Shown: positions 1 through 9,194 of the stretch, piece by piece | Position numbering within the stretch: the first letter of the stretch is position 1 | Layout of the letters: every line of letters begins with the position of its first letter | From: CAWATZ01 sp963784995 | GTDB taxonomy: Bacteria; Planctomycetota; Planctomycetia; Gemmatales; Gemmataceae | Assembly: GCA_963784995.1 (NCBI GenBank) | Contig: CAWATZ010000002.1 | Location: 1,860,001 to 1,924,000, forward strand | Reading direction: 5' to 3' | Length of the DNA: 64,000 bases | The notes under the pieces: model-generated | What the model saw: only the letters and a program-made list of their open reading frames with translations | Told to the model about the DNA's origin: nothing | Databases searched by the model: none | Made by a program: the position numbers and the translations under genes

Positions 1-123
1 CCTGTCCGCTCGTGTCGAAAATACCGGTGGATCAACAGCTGCCCTTGCCTCCTGCTGAGAGAGGCGGCAAGGAGTCAGGTGCCTCCCGACCGGGTCTTCG
101 ACAGCTGGGCCGAGGAGAGCACC

Positions 124-1251
124 ATGAAACCGAAGACGATGGTCCTGATGATGGTGGCCGTGGGTTGCGGCCTGGTGGCCAGCTACATGACCAGCAGGCT
201 GATTGCGGATCGTGGGACGACTCAGGAACCAAGGATCAAGGTCCTGGTTGCCAAGAAGAAGCTCAAGCAGCTGACGCTGCTGAACAAGCCCGAAGAACTG
301 TTCATGGAAAAGGAACTGCCCGTGGATGCCATACCCAAGAAGGCGGTCAAGAGCTTCGAGGAGCTGAAGGACAAACGGCTGAACAAGGGGCTGACCGAGG
401 AGAGCCTGGTGACCACGGATGATTTGATCAACAAGGACCTGGCGGGCCTGGCAGCCAGCTTGCCACAGGGGATGCGGGCCACGGCATTGCGGGTCAACCC
501 GGAAAGCCTGGCGGGCGGCTTCGTGCTGCCGGGGTCGCGCGTGGACGTGGTCCACACCAGCAATGATGGCGAGGCCGTGTCGCAGATCATCTTGCAGGAC
601 ATGCTGGTGCTGGCCGTCGATCTGCAAAGCAACTTCGATCCGGAGAAGCAGCCGACCATGCTGGGCAGCACGGTGACGCTGGCCATCACCCCGGAGGATG
701 CAACGCGCCTGGCCCTGGCTGGCCGGCTCGGCGAACTCCGGTTGCTGCTGCGGCCGCTGGGCGATACCGAGAAGATCCAGACCCGCGGCAGCAAGCGGAA
801 GGACCTGAGTCGGCCCAATCAGGGAGGAGGAGGCGAGCTGCCGGCACCGGACACCCAGCTGGCCTCGGCCGACAAGACGAAAATTCCGGAACTGCCTCCG
901 GTGCCCGGCGATCCGCCAGCCAATCCGATGCAGGAGATGCCGGAGCCGGTGCAGGAAGACCCGCTCAAGACGCACAAGCTGACGATCATCTCCGGCGACG
1001 GTCAGACGACGCACACGTTCCTCCAGGAGAAGGACGGGACGTGGAAGCTGGGCGGTTCGGATCGGAAAGCCATGGACGGGGAGGACCCTCGGCCGAACAA
1101 GCCCCGGGCCGCCTGGCCCAAGGTTGGGGTGCCGGCCGCGGAGAAGAAGGATGAACCCAAGGCTGCGGACCCGGCGCCGCAGCCGCCGAATCTGCAGGAC
1201 TTCCTGCTGAAGAATTCGGGACTGCCACCGGTGAATTCGGGCAACCGGTAA
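124..1251 (+). CDS. cpaB: Flp/Tad pilus assembly protein CpaB (RcpC family)
   Basis: This is the periplasmic or inner-membrane CpaB/RcpC component of a Tad (tight adherence) pilus machine, thought to support the secretin. The 375-residue protein starts with a hydrophobic signal-anchor at about residues 5-22. A SAF-like segment follows, and then the conserved CpaB core at about 117-225, which includes ATALRVNPESLAGGFVLPGS. The last 150 residues are Pro-, Lys- and Asp-rich and look disordered. I chose ATG 124 because a GAGGAGAG ribosome site sits just upstream and the membrane segment begins at once; an in-frame GTG at 79 has poor spacing. It is the first of a plus-strand series with the secretin, cpaE, cpaF, tadB and tadC. 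The call is secure from sequence and context. Bases 1-123 hold no gene I can support. Confidence 0.9.
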   Translation: MKPKTMVLMMVAVGCGLVASYMTSRLIADRGTTQEPRIKVLVAKKKLKQLTLLNKPEELFMEKELPVDAIPKKAVKSFEELKDKRLNKGLTEESLVTTDDLINKDLAGLAASLPQGMRATALRVNPESLAGGFVLPGSRVDVVHTSNDGEAVSQIILQDMLVLAVDLQSNFDPEKQPTMLGSTVTLAITPEDATRLALAGRLGELRLLLRPLGDTEKIQTRGSKRKDLSRPNQGGGGELPAPDTQLASADKTKIPELPPVPGDPPANPMQEMPEPVQEDPLKTHKLTIISGDGQTTHTFLQEKDGTWKLGGSDRKAMDGEDPRPNKPRAAWPKVGVPAAEKKDEPKAADPAPQPPNLQDFLLKNSGLPPVNSGNR

Positions 1252-1394
1252 CCTGGAAGCAAGGAACGCCTGCGGACAGGAGCGCCGGCAGCTCACGGAC
1301 GTGACTGCCGGCGCGGCCCGCAACGGAAGACCTTTGTTCGCGCGTTATCTCGGGGGGCGGCCGTTCCGTCCGCCACTTATGATGAGGTGAAGGG

Positions 1395-3136
1395 ATGCAC
1401 CGCACGATTCATTTCTGGCGATACTGTGTGTGGGGCACGCTGCTCGCCCTTCTAGTGAGCGGACTGTCGCCCACCTGGGCTCAGCAGAGCAGCCCGGGGG
1501 CAGCGCCCTGATCGTTCCCATTGGCGGAACGGTCCGGTTGCAAATGAAATCGAAGAAGCCCATCAAAACGGTTGTCAACCCCAAGGACAACGTGATCCAG
1601 ATTCGTACCGTAGTTGGCGATCCGACAACTCTGCTGATCACTGGTCAGCAGCCCGACGTCACGCGCATCGAGCTGACGGACTCGGAGGATCACAAGGAAA
1701 CCTACGAGGTCATCGTCCAGCTGGACGTGGAGTACCTCAAAACGCAGATCCGGCGTGCGGTGCCGACGGCCAACGTGACACCGATCCCGTCGTCGAACAA
1801 CGCCATCATCCTGACCGGCACCGTGACCCAGGCCGGGGACGTCGACGTCATTCGCAAGGTGGCCGGAAGCCTGGGCGGCGTCCAGGTCATCGACGCCATG
1901 CGGGTCGGCGGCGTGATGCAGGTGCAGCTGGACGTGGTGGTCGCCTCGGTCAGCCGCAGCTTGACGCGGAACATTGGCTTCGACTGGGCGGCCAACAGCC
2001 AGAACTCCTTCTTCGGCAACTACGTCGCCCAGGTGCAGCAAGCGCCCGCCAGCATCGGCACCACCGGCGCGCTCTCGACCTATCCGGTCAACGGCCTGAC
2101 AGGCACTCCCGCCGGCGGTGCCACCTTCCTGTTCGGAGTGCTGCACAGCGGCTGGGGCCTGCTGGGCTTCCTGGAAGCGCTGAAGACCGAAGGCATCGCC
2201 AAGTTCATGGCCCAGCCGAGCCTGGTGACCCTGAGCGGCCGGCCGGCCACCTTCCTGGTCGGTGGCGATCAGGCGGTGCCGGTGGTCGGCGGCATCGGTG
2301 GAGCGACCGGCGTCTCCTTCGAGCCGTTCGGCACGCAGATCATGTTCTTGCCCATCGTGCTGGGCAACGGCAAGATCCACATGGAAGTGGCCCCCTCGAT
2401 CACGTCCCTGAACCAGGCTTTCGGCACCATCCTGGCCGGCAACCCGGTTCCTGGCCACAACCGCACCAGCGCCAACACCACGGTGGAGCTGGAGTCGGGC
2501 CAGACGTTTGTCATCGGCGGTCTGACCCAGCACAGCATCTCGGCCAATTCGCGGCGCACGCCGTTCCTGGGTGAATTGCCCTTTGTCTCCAACTTCTTCA
2601 GCACCCGTGCCACCACGGACACGGAAGAAGAATTGCTCATCCTGGTGACGCCTCATCTGGTCGATGCTCAGGACTGTGCTCAGGTCACAAGAGTTCTTCC
2701 TGGACAGGAAACGCGCATCGCCGACGATTTTGAACTATATTTGGAAGGAATCCTGGAAGCACCGCGGGGAGCGCGGCGCGTCTTTCAGAATCGGCACTAC
2801 GTCCCGGCGTACAAGAACGGCCCGTCGATCGAGGTGTACCCCTGTGCGGGACCTGCGATCCCGCAGTACGGGCACCGTGGCTTCCAGAAGCCGGGCGTTC
2901 GTGAGGTTCCGGACGGGATGCCCCCGTGTGCGATGCCGGGGGGGCCAGTGCCCGCGGCTCCGACAACCCCGGCACCAATGCCTCCGGGCCCTGGACCGCA
3001 GGGTCTCCCCGCCCCGATGCCGATTGGCTCGCAGCCTCCCCCGGCTCCCATTCAGGGGAGGTCAGACACGGGGATGCCTCCAGTGTTCGCTCCGAGTTAC
3101 AACGAAGGATTCTCGACGGTGCCCCCAACCCGTTGA
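1395..3136 (+). CDS. Tad pilus secretin (CpaC/RcpA-like), one frameshift near 1496
   Basis: This is the outer-membrane secretin that forms the exit channel of the Tad pilus. It is 580 residues if a one-base gap is repaired. ATG 1395 follows GGTGAAGGG and opens a clear signal peptide ending in SPTWAQQ, but that frame stops at 1509. The mature protein continues in the -1 frame (uninterrupted from 1430), beginning PGGSALIVPIGG. The switch lies in CCCGGGGG at 1493-1500, and one extra G would join the two parts. An STN/BON-like N-terminal region is followed by the secretin core from about nt 1905 (VMQVQLDVVVASVSR) to EELLILVTPHLV near 2660. A Pro/Gly-rich tail follows. It lies between cpaB and cpaE. 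The family call is strong; whether the frameshift is real is not known. Confidence 0.88.
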
Positions 3137-3180
3137 CCTGGGCTTGGGCGGCGAGTGCGAGCGTGAGAGTCGTGGATGCA

Positions 3181-3215
3181 AGGAGGAGAAGACCGCCCGG
3201 TGGTCTTCTCCTCCT
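3181..3215 (+). terminator. Hairpin between the secretin gene and cpaE
   Basis: Perfect 14-bp inverted arms (3181-3194 and 3202-3215) surround a 7-nt loop just after the secretin stop. No T tract follows, so it may be an attenuator or an mRNA-stabilising stem rather than a classical terminator. Confidence 0.5.
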
Positions 3216-3282
3216 GATTGTGCTGGGCGAGGCGGCGACTGCCGTCTGCCTTCCAACTTAGCTTCAGCTATCGGTGGGACTC

Positions 3283-4491
3283 ATGAGGGACTTACAACGG
3301 GTTGCGATTGTCGATCCCAACGACACGACGCGCCAGGAATTGCGCGATGCCCTTCTGGGCATGGAAGAACAGGTGTTTCTCGATGCGGAGTGTTCCCGCT
3401 ATGAATTTTTCTTCGACGTGATTCAGCAATCCAGGCCAGACGTGGTGATCATCTCCCTGGATTCCGACCAGAACAAGGCCCTGCAGCTGATCAGTCAGCT
3501 GTCCATTGAAGTGAGCGACGTGCCGATCCTGGCGATCAGCGCCCGTGGCGACGGCCAGGCGATCTTGCAGGCCCTCCGCAGCGGGGCCCGCGAGTTCCTG
3601 ACGGCCCCCGTGGTCCTGGAAGAGCTGCTCAAGGCCCTCAAACGGCTCTGTCCCAATCCAACGGGGATGACCGCGGCCTTCACTCCCAACGGCACCAAGG
3701 TCGAATCGCTCGTGCTGGCCGTCCTTGGCTCGCGCGGCGGCGTTGGCTGTACCAGCATCGCGGTCAACCTCGGCGCCTGCCTGGCCAGTGACCCGGAACA
3801 CAACACTGCCCTGATTGATCTGGATCTGGCCCTGGGCGATGCCGACGTGGCCCTGGACATGATGGCGGACTACACCCTGGCCGACGTGGCCCTGAACATC
3901 GAGCGCCTGGACATGACCTTCCTGCGGCGCTCCCTGAGCAAGCACGCCTCGGGTCTGACCTTGCTGCCGCACCCCGTTCAAATTGAGGATGCTCAGCTGA
4001 TCCATGAGGACCATCTCAATCGTCTGCTCGGCATGATGCGAGCCAGCTATACGCATCAGATCCTCGATCTGAGCAAGACCTTCTCTCTCGTGGACGTCGC
4101 GGCTCTGCGGCAGGCCGACTCGATCCTGCTGGTGGCCCAGCTGGAGCTGAGCAGCTTGCGCAACGTCGTTCGGATGCTGCAGACCCTGGACAATGACGAG
4201 ACTCTGGGCAGCAAGGTCAAGATCGTCCTCAACCGGGTCGGCAGCGAGTGCGACATCAGTTTGAAGAAGGCCGAGGAGACGATCGGCAAGCCGATCTACT
4301 GGCAGATTCCCAACGACCCCAAGTCGATGATGGAGTCGCGCAACCAGGGGATTCCGCTTTTGACGTTTGCCCCCAAGAGCAAGCTCTACCAGAGCATCCA
4401 AGGATTGGCCATGAACCTTTGTGGCAAGGAAAACGCGCTGGCCCCGAAGGAAAAGGCGAGCCGCTGGACCAGTTTGTTTTCGCGTCGGTGA
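3283..4491 (+). CDS. cpaE: Pilus assembly protein CpaE (receiver-like domain plus MinD/ParA-like ATPase)
   Basis: CpaE is a ParA/MinD-type protein that helps place or assemble the Tad pilus at the inner membrane. The 402-residue product has a response-regulator-like N-terminal domain (about 1-125, with VVIISLDSDQ in the core strand) and a P-loop domain from about residue 145. The deviant Walker A reads LGSRGGVGCTS. It lacks the second lysine of ParA proteins and has Arg in place of the signature first lysine, which fits the weak P-loops common in CpaE. LIDLDLALGDADVALD is the Walker A' region. The start is uncertain between GTG 3274 and ATG 3283; I prefer the ATG. The cpaF start follows 51 nt after the stop. 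Confidence 0.88.
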   Translation: MRDLQRVAIVDPNDTTRQELRDALLGMEEQVFLDAECSRYEFFFDVIQQSRPDVVIISLDSDQNKALQLISQLSIEVSDVPILAISARGDGQAILQALRSGAREFLTAPVVLEELLKALKRLCPNPTGMTAAFTPNGTKVESLVLAVLGSRGGVGCTSIAVNLGACLASDPEHNTALIDLDLALGDADVALDMMADYTLADVALNIERLDMTFLRRSLSKHASGLTLLPHPVQIEDAQLIHEDHLNRLLGMMRASYTHQILDLSKTFSLVDVAALRQADSILLVAQLELSSLRNVVRMLQTLDNDETLGSKVKIVLNRVGSECDISLKKAEETIGKPIYWQIPNDPKSMMESRNQGIPLLTFAPKSKLYQSIQGLAMNLCGKENALAPKEKASRWTSLFSRR

Positions 4492-4542
4492 GTCCCGTTC
4501 ACAAGACACTAACCCGAGATTGACAGCAAAGAGGTGTGACTC

Positions 4543-5910
4543 ATGTCGCGGTTGCAACGAGGACTTTCGGGACTGAACAATACCAACGGCACAGGCGTCA
4601 GCCGGCTCGGCAATGGCGCCGCCATGCAGGGCACCAAGTCGTTCGAGGAACTGAAACGGCTCATTCACGGCAAACTGGTTGACAAGCTCGACCTGTCGCG
4701 CGTCAGCGACCTGGAAGGAGAAACGCTGCGCCGGGAGATCCGGCTCGTTGTCGAGCGCCTGTGCGATACGGAAAATCCTCTGCTCAATCGCATGGAACGC
4801 GAGCGCCTGATTGATGAGGTCCTGGACGAAACCTTTGGCTTTGGTCCGCTGGAAGTGCTGCTCAAGGACCCAACGATCAGCGACATCCTGATCAATGGAC
4901 CGAAAAAAATCTTTGTGGAACGTCGTGGCAAGATGGAGAAAACGGACGTGACGTTCCGGGACAACGAACATCTGCTGCAAATCATTGATCGCATCGTGTC
5001 CAAGGTTGGCCGGCGCGTCGATGAAACCTCGCCGATGGTCGATGCCCGTTTGCCGGATGGTTCCCGCGTCAACGCCATCATTCCGCCGCTGGCCCTGGAC
5101 GGCTCTTCGGTGTCGATCCGGCGCTTCGGCAGCAATCCGCTCAAGCTGGAAGACCTGCTCAACTACAAGGCCTTCACGCCGGAGATGGCCATGCTGATGG
5201 AGGCCTGCATCAAGGCGCGGCTCAACATCGTCATCAGCGGTGGTACGGGTTGCGGTAAGACCACGCTCTTGAACACCTTGTCCAGCTTCGTTCCTCACGA
5301 CGAGCGTGTCATCACCATCGAGGACGCGGCGGAACTGCAATTGCAGCAGGACCACGTGGTGCGGCTGGAAACCCGGCCGCCGAACATCGAAGGCAAGGGG
5401 GCCGTGAACACGCGCGATCTGGTTCGCAACGCGCTGCGTATGCGGCCGGAGCGCATCATCATCGGCGAATGCCGTGGTCCCGAAGCTCTCGACATGTTGC
5501 AGGCCATGAACACCGGCCACGCCGGTTCGATGACCACCCTGCACGCCAACGCGCCGCGCGATGCTCAGGCGCGTCTGGAAACGATGATCATGATGGCCGG
5601 CATGGAACTGCCGATCAAGGCCATGCGGCAGCAGATCTCCTCGGCCGTGGACCTGATCATTCAGGCCAACCGGCTCCAGGGGGGACCGCGTAAGGTCACG
5701 CACATCACCGAAGTGATGGGCATGGAGCAGGACATGATCATCATGCAGGACGTGTTCCGCTACAAGCAGCTGGGCGTCGATCAGAATGGCCGGGCTTATG
5801 GCCAGTTCGAGGCCACGGGTGTTCGGCCCTCGTTCGTTCACCGGCTGGAATCATCCGGACTGAAGTTACCAACCAACCTGTTCCAGGAGCGCGTGTTGCT
5901 TCGGGATTGA
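4543..5910 (+). CDS. cpaF: Tad pilus assembly/retraction ATPase CpaF (TadA, GspE-family)
   Basis: This cytoplasmic hexameric ATPase powers Tad pilus assembly through TadB and TadC. The 455-residue protein has the CpaF N-terminal domain, including FGFGPLEVLLKDPTISDI, and then the RecA-like core. Walker A is GGTGCGKT at about residues 233-240. The Asp box is TIEDAAEL, Walker B is RIIIGECRG, and the His box is NTGHAGSMTTLHAN. All catalytic elements are present and the length is normal for the family. ATG 4543 follows a GAGGTG ribosome site. The gene sits between cpaE and tadB, as in many tad loci. Confidence 0.95.
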   Translation: MSRLQRGLSGLNNTNGTGVSRLGNGAAMQGTKSFEELKRLIHGKLVDKLDLSRVSDLEGETLRREIRLVVERLCDTENPLLNRMERERLIDEVLDETFGFGPLEVLLKDPTISDILINGPKKIFVERRGKMEKTDVTFRDNEHLLQIIDRIVSKVGRRVDETSPMVDARLPDGSRVNAIIPPLALDGSSVSIRRFGSNPLKLEDLLNYKAFTPEMAMLMEACIKARLNIVISGGTGCGKTTLLNTLSSFVPHDERVITIEDAAELQLQQDHVVRLETRPPNIEGKGAVNTRDLVRNALRMRPERIIIGECRGPEALDMLQAMNTGHAGSMTTLHANAPRDAQARLETMIMMAGMELPIKAMRQQISSAVDLIIQANRLQGGPRKVTHITEVMGMEQDMIIMQDVFRYKQLGVDQNGRAYGQFEATGVRPSFVHRLESSGLKLPTNLFQERVLLRD

Positions 5911-5923
5911 CGTTCCTTTCCTG

Positions 5924-5974
5924 AGCCGCTTGCGGCTTAGCGAAACCACTTGCTCCGCTAAGCCGCAAGCGGCT
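5924..5974. repeat. Palindromic repeat between cpaF and tadB
   Basis: Perfect 19-bp inverted arms (5924-5942 and 5956-5974) surround a 13-nt loop. The arms carry an AAGCCGCAAGCGGCT core that is itself nearly self-complementary. This looks like a REP-type intergenic palindrome. Confidence 0.7.
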
Positions 5975-6010
5975 TGGAGAGCAGGAACCTTAGACTGCCA
6001 GGAGAGCCTC

Positions 6011-6972
6011 ATGAATTATCCCCTGCTGATTTCCCTGGTGACGTTTCTGACCGTTTCCGGCCTCGTCGGCCTGCTGGCGTTTGTCCTCCGTGACACCACT
6101 CCGAAGGCGGCCACCCGCCTGGACATGCTCATTGGCAAGCGCCGCAAGGATGATGACGAAAAAGCAGACATCCTGCGTCGCACCGCCTTCGAGGGCGACA
6201 AGCAATCCTTTCTGGAGATGATCACGCCCAAGTCGTTCAACGTCCAGAGATGGTTCGAGCAGGCCGACTGCCACATCAAGCCCGGCACGCTGACCGGCAT
6301 TGGATTGATCCTGGGCCTGCTGGGCGTGAGCATCACGATCCTGACGCGCATTCCGCTGATCTTTGCTCCGCTGAATGCGCTGCTGCTCTTCTCCATCCCC
6401 TGGTTGTGGTTGTACAACAAACGGCGATCGCGCATGGCCAGGTTCGCCTCGCAACTCTCCGACGCCCTGGAGCTGGTGGCCCGCGCCTTGCGTTCCGGAC
6501 ATGCGCTGGCGTCGGGCATGCACGTCGTGGCCGAGGAAATGCCTTCGCCCATCTGCGATGAGTTCAACCGGGTCTTCGAGGAGCAGAACCTGGGCATCCC
6601 GATCGAGGAAGCGCTCAAGTCCATGGCCGATCGCGTTCCGAACATGGACCTGCGTTTCTTTGTGACCTCGGTGAGCATCCAGCGCCAGACCGGTGGCGAC
6701 CTGGCGGAAATCCTTGACAAGATTGGTTACGTGGTCCGCGAACGCTATCGCATCCTTGGCCAGGTCAAGGCGCTGACGGGTGAAGGGCGGCTCTCCGGCA
6801 TCGTGCTGATCGGTCTGCCCTTTGCCCTGTTCGCCTTCATGCTCAATACCAAACCGGATTACGTCGAATCGCTGTGGACAACGGAGCTGGGCGCAAGATG
6901 AGCGTGGCCGCCCTCGTGGCTCAGGTGCTCGGTGCCCTGGTCATTCGCAAGATCGTCAACATCAAGGTGTGA
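6011..6972 (+). CDS. tadB: Tad pilus inner-membrane platform protein TadB, one frameshift near 6890
   Basis: TadB and TadC form the inner-membrane platform on which the CpaF ATPase acts. The main frame runs 6011-6901 and holds an N-terminal membrane helix, two mid-protein helices near residues 95-135, and the T2SSF domain (AFASQ to GQVKALTGEGRLSG region). It ends early at LWTTELGAR. The missing last helix lies in the -1 frame from 6898 and reads VAQVLGALVIRKIVNIKV, the typical TadB end. One base added near GGGCGCAAG (6887-6895) gives ELGRKMSVAALV and a 320-residue protein. ATG 6011 follows CCAGGAGAG. The tadC gene comes next. Confidence 0.88.
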
Positions 6973-6988
6973 TCGCCGCGATGGGAGA

Positions 6989-7017
6989 GGCGAGCGGCGC
7001 GGCGTCAGCCCGCCGGT
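6989..7017 (+). repeat. Half copy of a dispersed palindromic repeat
   Basis: These 29 bases are identical to 11895-11923, the left arm of the palindrome at 11893-11965. The expected right arm is degenerate here. It lies in the 125-nt gap between tadB and tadC. Confidence 0.6.
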
Positions 7018-7097
7018 ATTGGAAGTCGTTACCGGCCCGCTGAGCATCGCGCTAAAGCGAAGCCGCTCGCCCTGAACTCTACTCGGAGAGGTGCAAC

Positions 7098-8048
7098 GTG
7101 CTTGTGGCATTTGTTGGTTTTCAGGAACTGGCTCCGCTGGTCGTCTGCATTGTCTTCGTCGGCGGAGTGTTTGCCTTGCTGTCGCTGATTTCCAATCGCA
7201 ACAGCCGGGCCCAGGAACGGCTGGACCGCATCAGCCGGCCGGCGTCGCTGGCCGAGATCGAGGACCCCCGCAACAAGAAAGATCGCTTCCAGGGCGTGAT
7301 GGAGACCGCCAAGGCGCTGTCGGCGCCGCTGATGCCCCAGACGGAACTGGAGCAATCGCAGCTGAAGATCAAGCTGGCCAACGCCGGCTTCCGCAGCGAC
7401 TCGGCCGTGGCCGTGTACACCGGTCTGCGCTTCTTCTCCTTGCTCTTTTTCACTCTTCTGGGCGTAGTGATTTTTCTGCCAAAATATGGTCTAACCGCAG
7501 CGGCCCTCAAGCCGATTGTTATACTATCTGGCGTCGGCTTCTATTTGCCCGCGATCATCCTCTGGTTCATCCGCACCACGCGCCAGGAACAGATATTCTT
7601 GACCTTGCCCGACGCTCTCGACCTGCTGGTTGTGTGCGTCGAGAGCGGTCTGGGCCTGGATGCGGCCATGCGCAAGGTGGCCGACGAGATGAAGGACCAC
7701 GCCAAGGTGATCTGTGAGGAGCTGAATCTGGCAAACTTCCAGTTGCAGATGGGCCGGCCACGCCGGGAAGTGCTGCACGATCTGGGAGTGCGGACCGGTG
7801 TGGACGACGTGCGCAGTCTGGCGGCCATCCTGATTCAGGCCGACCGGTTTGGCTCCAGCATCGCCCAGGCGCTCCGTGTCCAGTCGGACTCGATGCGCAC
7901 CCGCCGCAAGCAACTGGCGGAAGAAAAAGCGGCCAAGACAGCGGTGCAGCTGATCTTCCCGCTGGTGTTGTTCATCTTTCCGGGGATCTTTGTGGTCCTG
8001 GTTGGCCCGGCGGCCATCAGCATCATGAAGACCATGCTCAAGAACTAA
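7098..8048 (+). CDS. tadC: Tad pilus inner-membrane platform protein TadC
   Basis: TadC is the second T2SSF-type polytopic protein of the Tad platform. The 316-residue product has an N-terminal membrane helix, two helices at about 112-158 (FFSLLFFTLLGVVIFL and AIILWFIRT regions), the cytoplasmic domain with LPDALDLLVVCVESGLGLDA, and a C-terminal helix with VLFIFPGIFVVLVGPAA. I chose GTG 7098 because GGAGAGG lies at correct spacing upstream and the sequence turns hydrophobic at once. The frame is intact, unlike tadB. A lipoprotein gene follows. Confidence 0.9.
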   Translation: MLVAFVGFQELAPLVVCIVFVGGVFALLSLISNRNSRAQERLDRISRPASLAEIEDPRNKKDRFQGVMETAKALSAPLMPQTELEQSQLKIKLANAGFRSDSAVAVYTGLRFFSLLFFTLLGVVIFLPKYGLTAAALKPIVILSGVGFYLPAIILWFIRTTRQEQIFLTLPDALDLLVVCVESGLGLDAAMRKVADEMKDHAKVICEELNLANFQLQMGRPRREVLHDLGVRTGVDDVRSLAAILIQADRFGSSIAQALRVQSDSMRTRRKQLAEEKAAKTAVQLIFPLVLFIFPGIFVVLVGPAAISIMKTMLKN

Positions 8049-8124
8049 CGGGTGGACCTGAAAACCGTGAGGGGCGGGACCGCCGTGGCGACCCACCCGC
8101 CGGCCACCCGCCAGGAGGAAAAAG

Positions 8125-8754
8125 ATGAAAGGATTCATCAGACATGCTGGACTGGGTCTGTGCTGGACCGCGGTCCTGCTTGGGGGATTCGGCTGTTACC
8201 GCTATCGGGACCTGATCGATCCCTGCTGGCCCGACCGTTACAACTACATGGCCCGACGCGAACTGAAAGCGGCTTTCCAGCCGCAGGTCTTCAATGGCCA
8301 CGTGCTGGATCAGACGGTGTGGAACTGGTTTTTCGAGCCGGGGAGCGATCAGATGACAGCGGGCGGCCTGTCGAAGCTGGCCTACCTGGCTCGGCGGCGG
8401 CCTCACCCCGATCCGCTGGTGTTCTTGCAGACCGCCCAGGACGTGGCGTATGACTCGGCCGCTCCGGACAAGCTGGCGGAAACGCGGGCCGACCTGGACG
8501 CCAGGCGCGTCCAGGCCATCCAGAAGTTCCTGGTGGCCCAGACAGGCGGCAGTTGCCAGTTCAAGGTGGAAATCCATGACCCGGCCGAGCCGTACCTGCC
8601 GTCCCCGGCGATGTACAACCAGTACAACCTGATGGTTAATACCCGCTTCTACGGCGGCATCGTCACCTCGGGTTCCGGTGGCATGGGCATGGGCGGCGGC
8701 GGCATGGGTGGCATGGGCGGTGGCATGGGCGGCATGGGTGGCCCAGGTCGGTGA
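8125..8754 (+). CDS. Lipoprotein of unknown function in the pilus locus
   Basis: This 209-residue product carries a lipobox (LLGGFGC, Cys at residue 24), so it should be an outer-membrane or periplasmic lipoprotein. The middle contains RVQAIQKFLVAQTGG and QFKVEIHDPAEP, which faintly resemble an OmpA-like fold, but I would not assign it. The tail is a low-complexity Gly/Met tract (repeated GGMG). The start follows AGGAGGAAAAAG. Its position directly after tadC suggests a pilus accessory such as a secretin pilotin; that is inference only. Confidence 0.75.
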   Translation: MKGFIRHAGLGLCWTAVLLGGFGCYRYRDLIDPCWPDRYNYMARRELKAAFQPQVFNGHVLDQTVWNWFFEPGSDQMTAGGLSKLAYLARRRPHPDPLVFLQTAQDVAYDSAAPDKLAETRADLDARRVQAIQKFLVAQTGGSCQFKVEIHDPAEPYLPSPAMYNQYNLMVNTRFYGGIVTSGSGGMGMGGGGMGGMGGGMGGMGGPGR

Positions 8755-8774
8755 GTGGTCGAGAGACCCTTCCC

Positions 8775-8807
8775 CCAACCCCCTCCCCAAAATGGGGAGG
8801 GGGTTGG
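8775..8807. repeat. C/T-rich REP-like hairpin
   Basis: Perfect 15-bp arms (8775-8789 and 8793-8807) surround a 3-nt loop. The arms belong to the C-rich/G-rich family also seen at 33957-34000 and 60742-60766. Confidence 0.7.
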
Positions 8808-8865
8808 AGAGGGGTTGGTTCGGGACTCTTGTGGAAAGCTGAACTTTGCTCCAGGGACTGACATC

Positions 8866-9147
8866 ATGAACAAGCTCCTCCCTTTTCAAGGCTTTACCCC
8901 CTTGATGCTGCTCGCGTTGCTGGCGCTGGTCCTCGCGGGCAGCCAGTCGCTCCAGGCCGCCCCAGCGCCGTCCGCGCCAGCCGGGCCGGCGCTCCTCAGC
9001 GCTGCTCCGCAAGCCGGCTTGCTTCTGGCCGCGGACGATGGCTGGAGTTTCCGACATCTGTTGCGCGGGCTGGACAACCGGTCGCGCGTTGTCCAGGTCT
9101 GTGTCATCGTCATGTGCCTGGCTCTGTTGATTCTCATGAAAAAGTGA
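8866..9147 (+). CDS. Small two-helix membrane protein of unknown function
   Basis: This is a 93-residue protein with an N-terminal hydrophobic segment (about 12-27, ending SLQAAPA, possibly cleaved) and a C-terminal helix (VCVIVMCLALLILM) followed by KK. The middle is Ala/Pro-rich. I know no family for it. ATG 8866 was chosen because it opens the hydrophobic segment and an AGGGA lies upstream. It sits between the lipoprotein and the AAA+ ATPase in the same direction, so it is probably part of the pilus-associated unit. Confidence 0.6.
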   Translation: MNKLLPFQGFTPLMLLALLALVLAGSQSLQAAPAPSAPAGPALLSAAPQAGLLLAADDGWSFRHLLRGLDNRSRVVQVCVIVMCLALLILMKK

Positions 9148-9194
9148 ACAACGCTTCTTTCGGGGAATGAGGTCTCTCAGTGGAGTAACAACTC

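Noticed and set aside
3292..5841. An 849-codon minus-strand open frame opposite cpaE and cpaF
   Set aside because: It mirrors two complete pilus genes, is rich in His, Gln and Arg as expected of an antisense frame in GC-rich DNA, and shows no domain.
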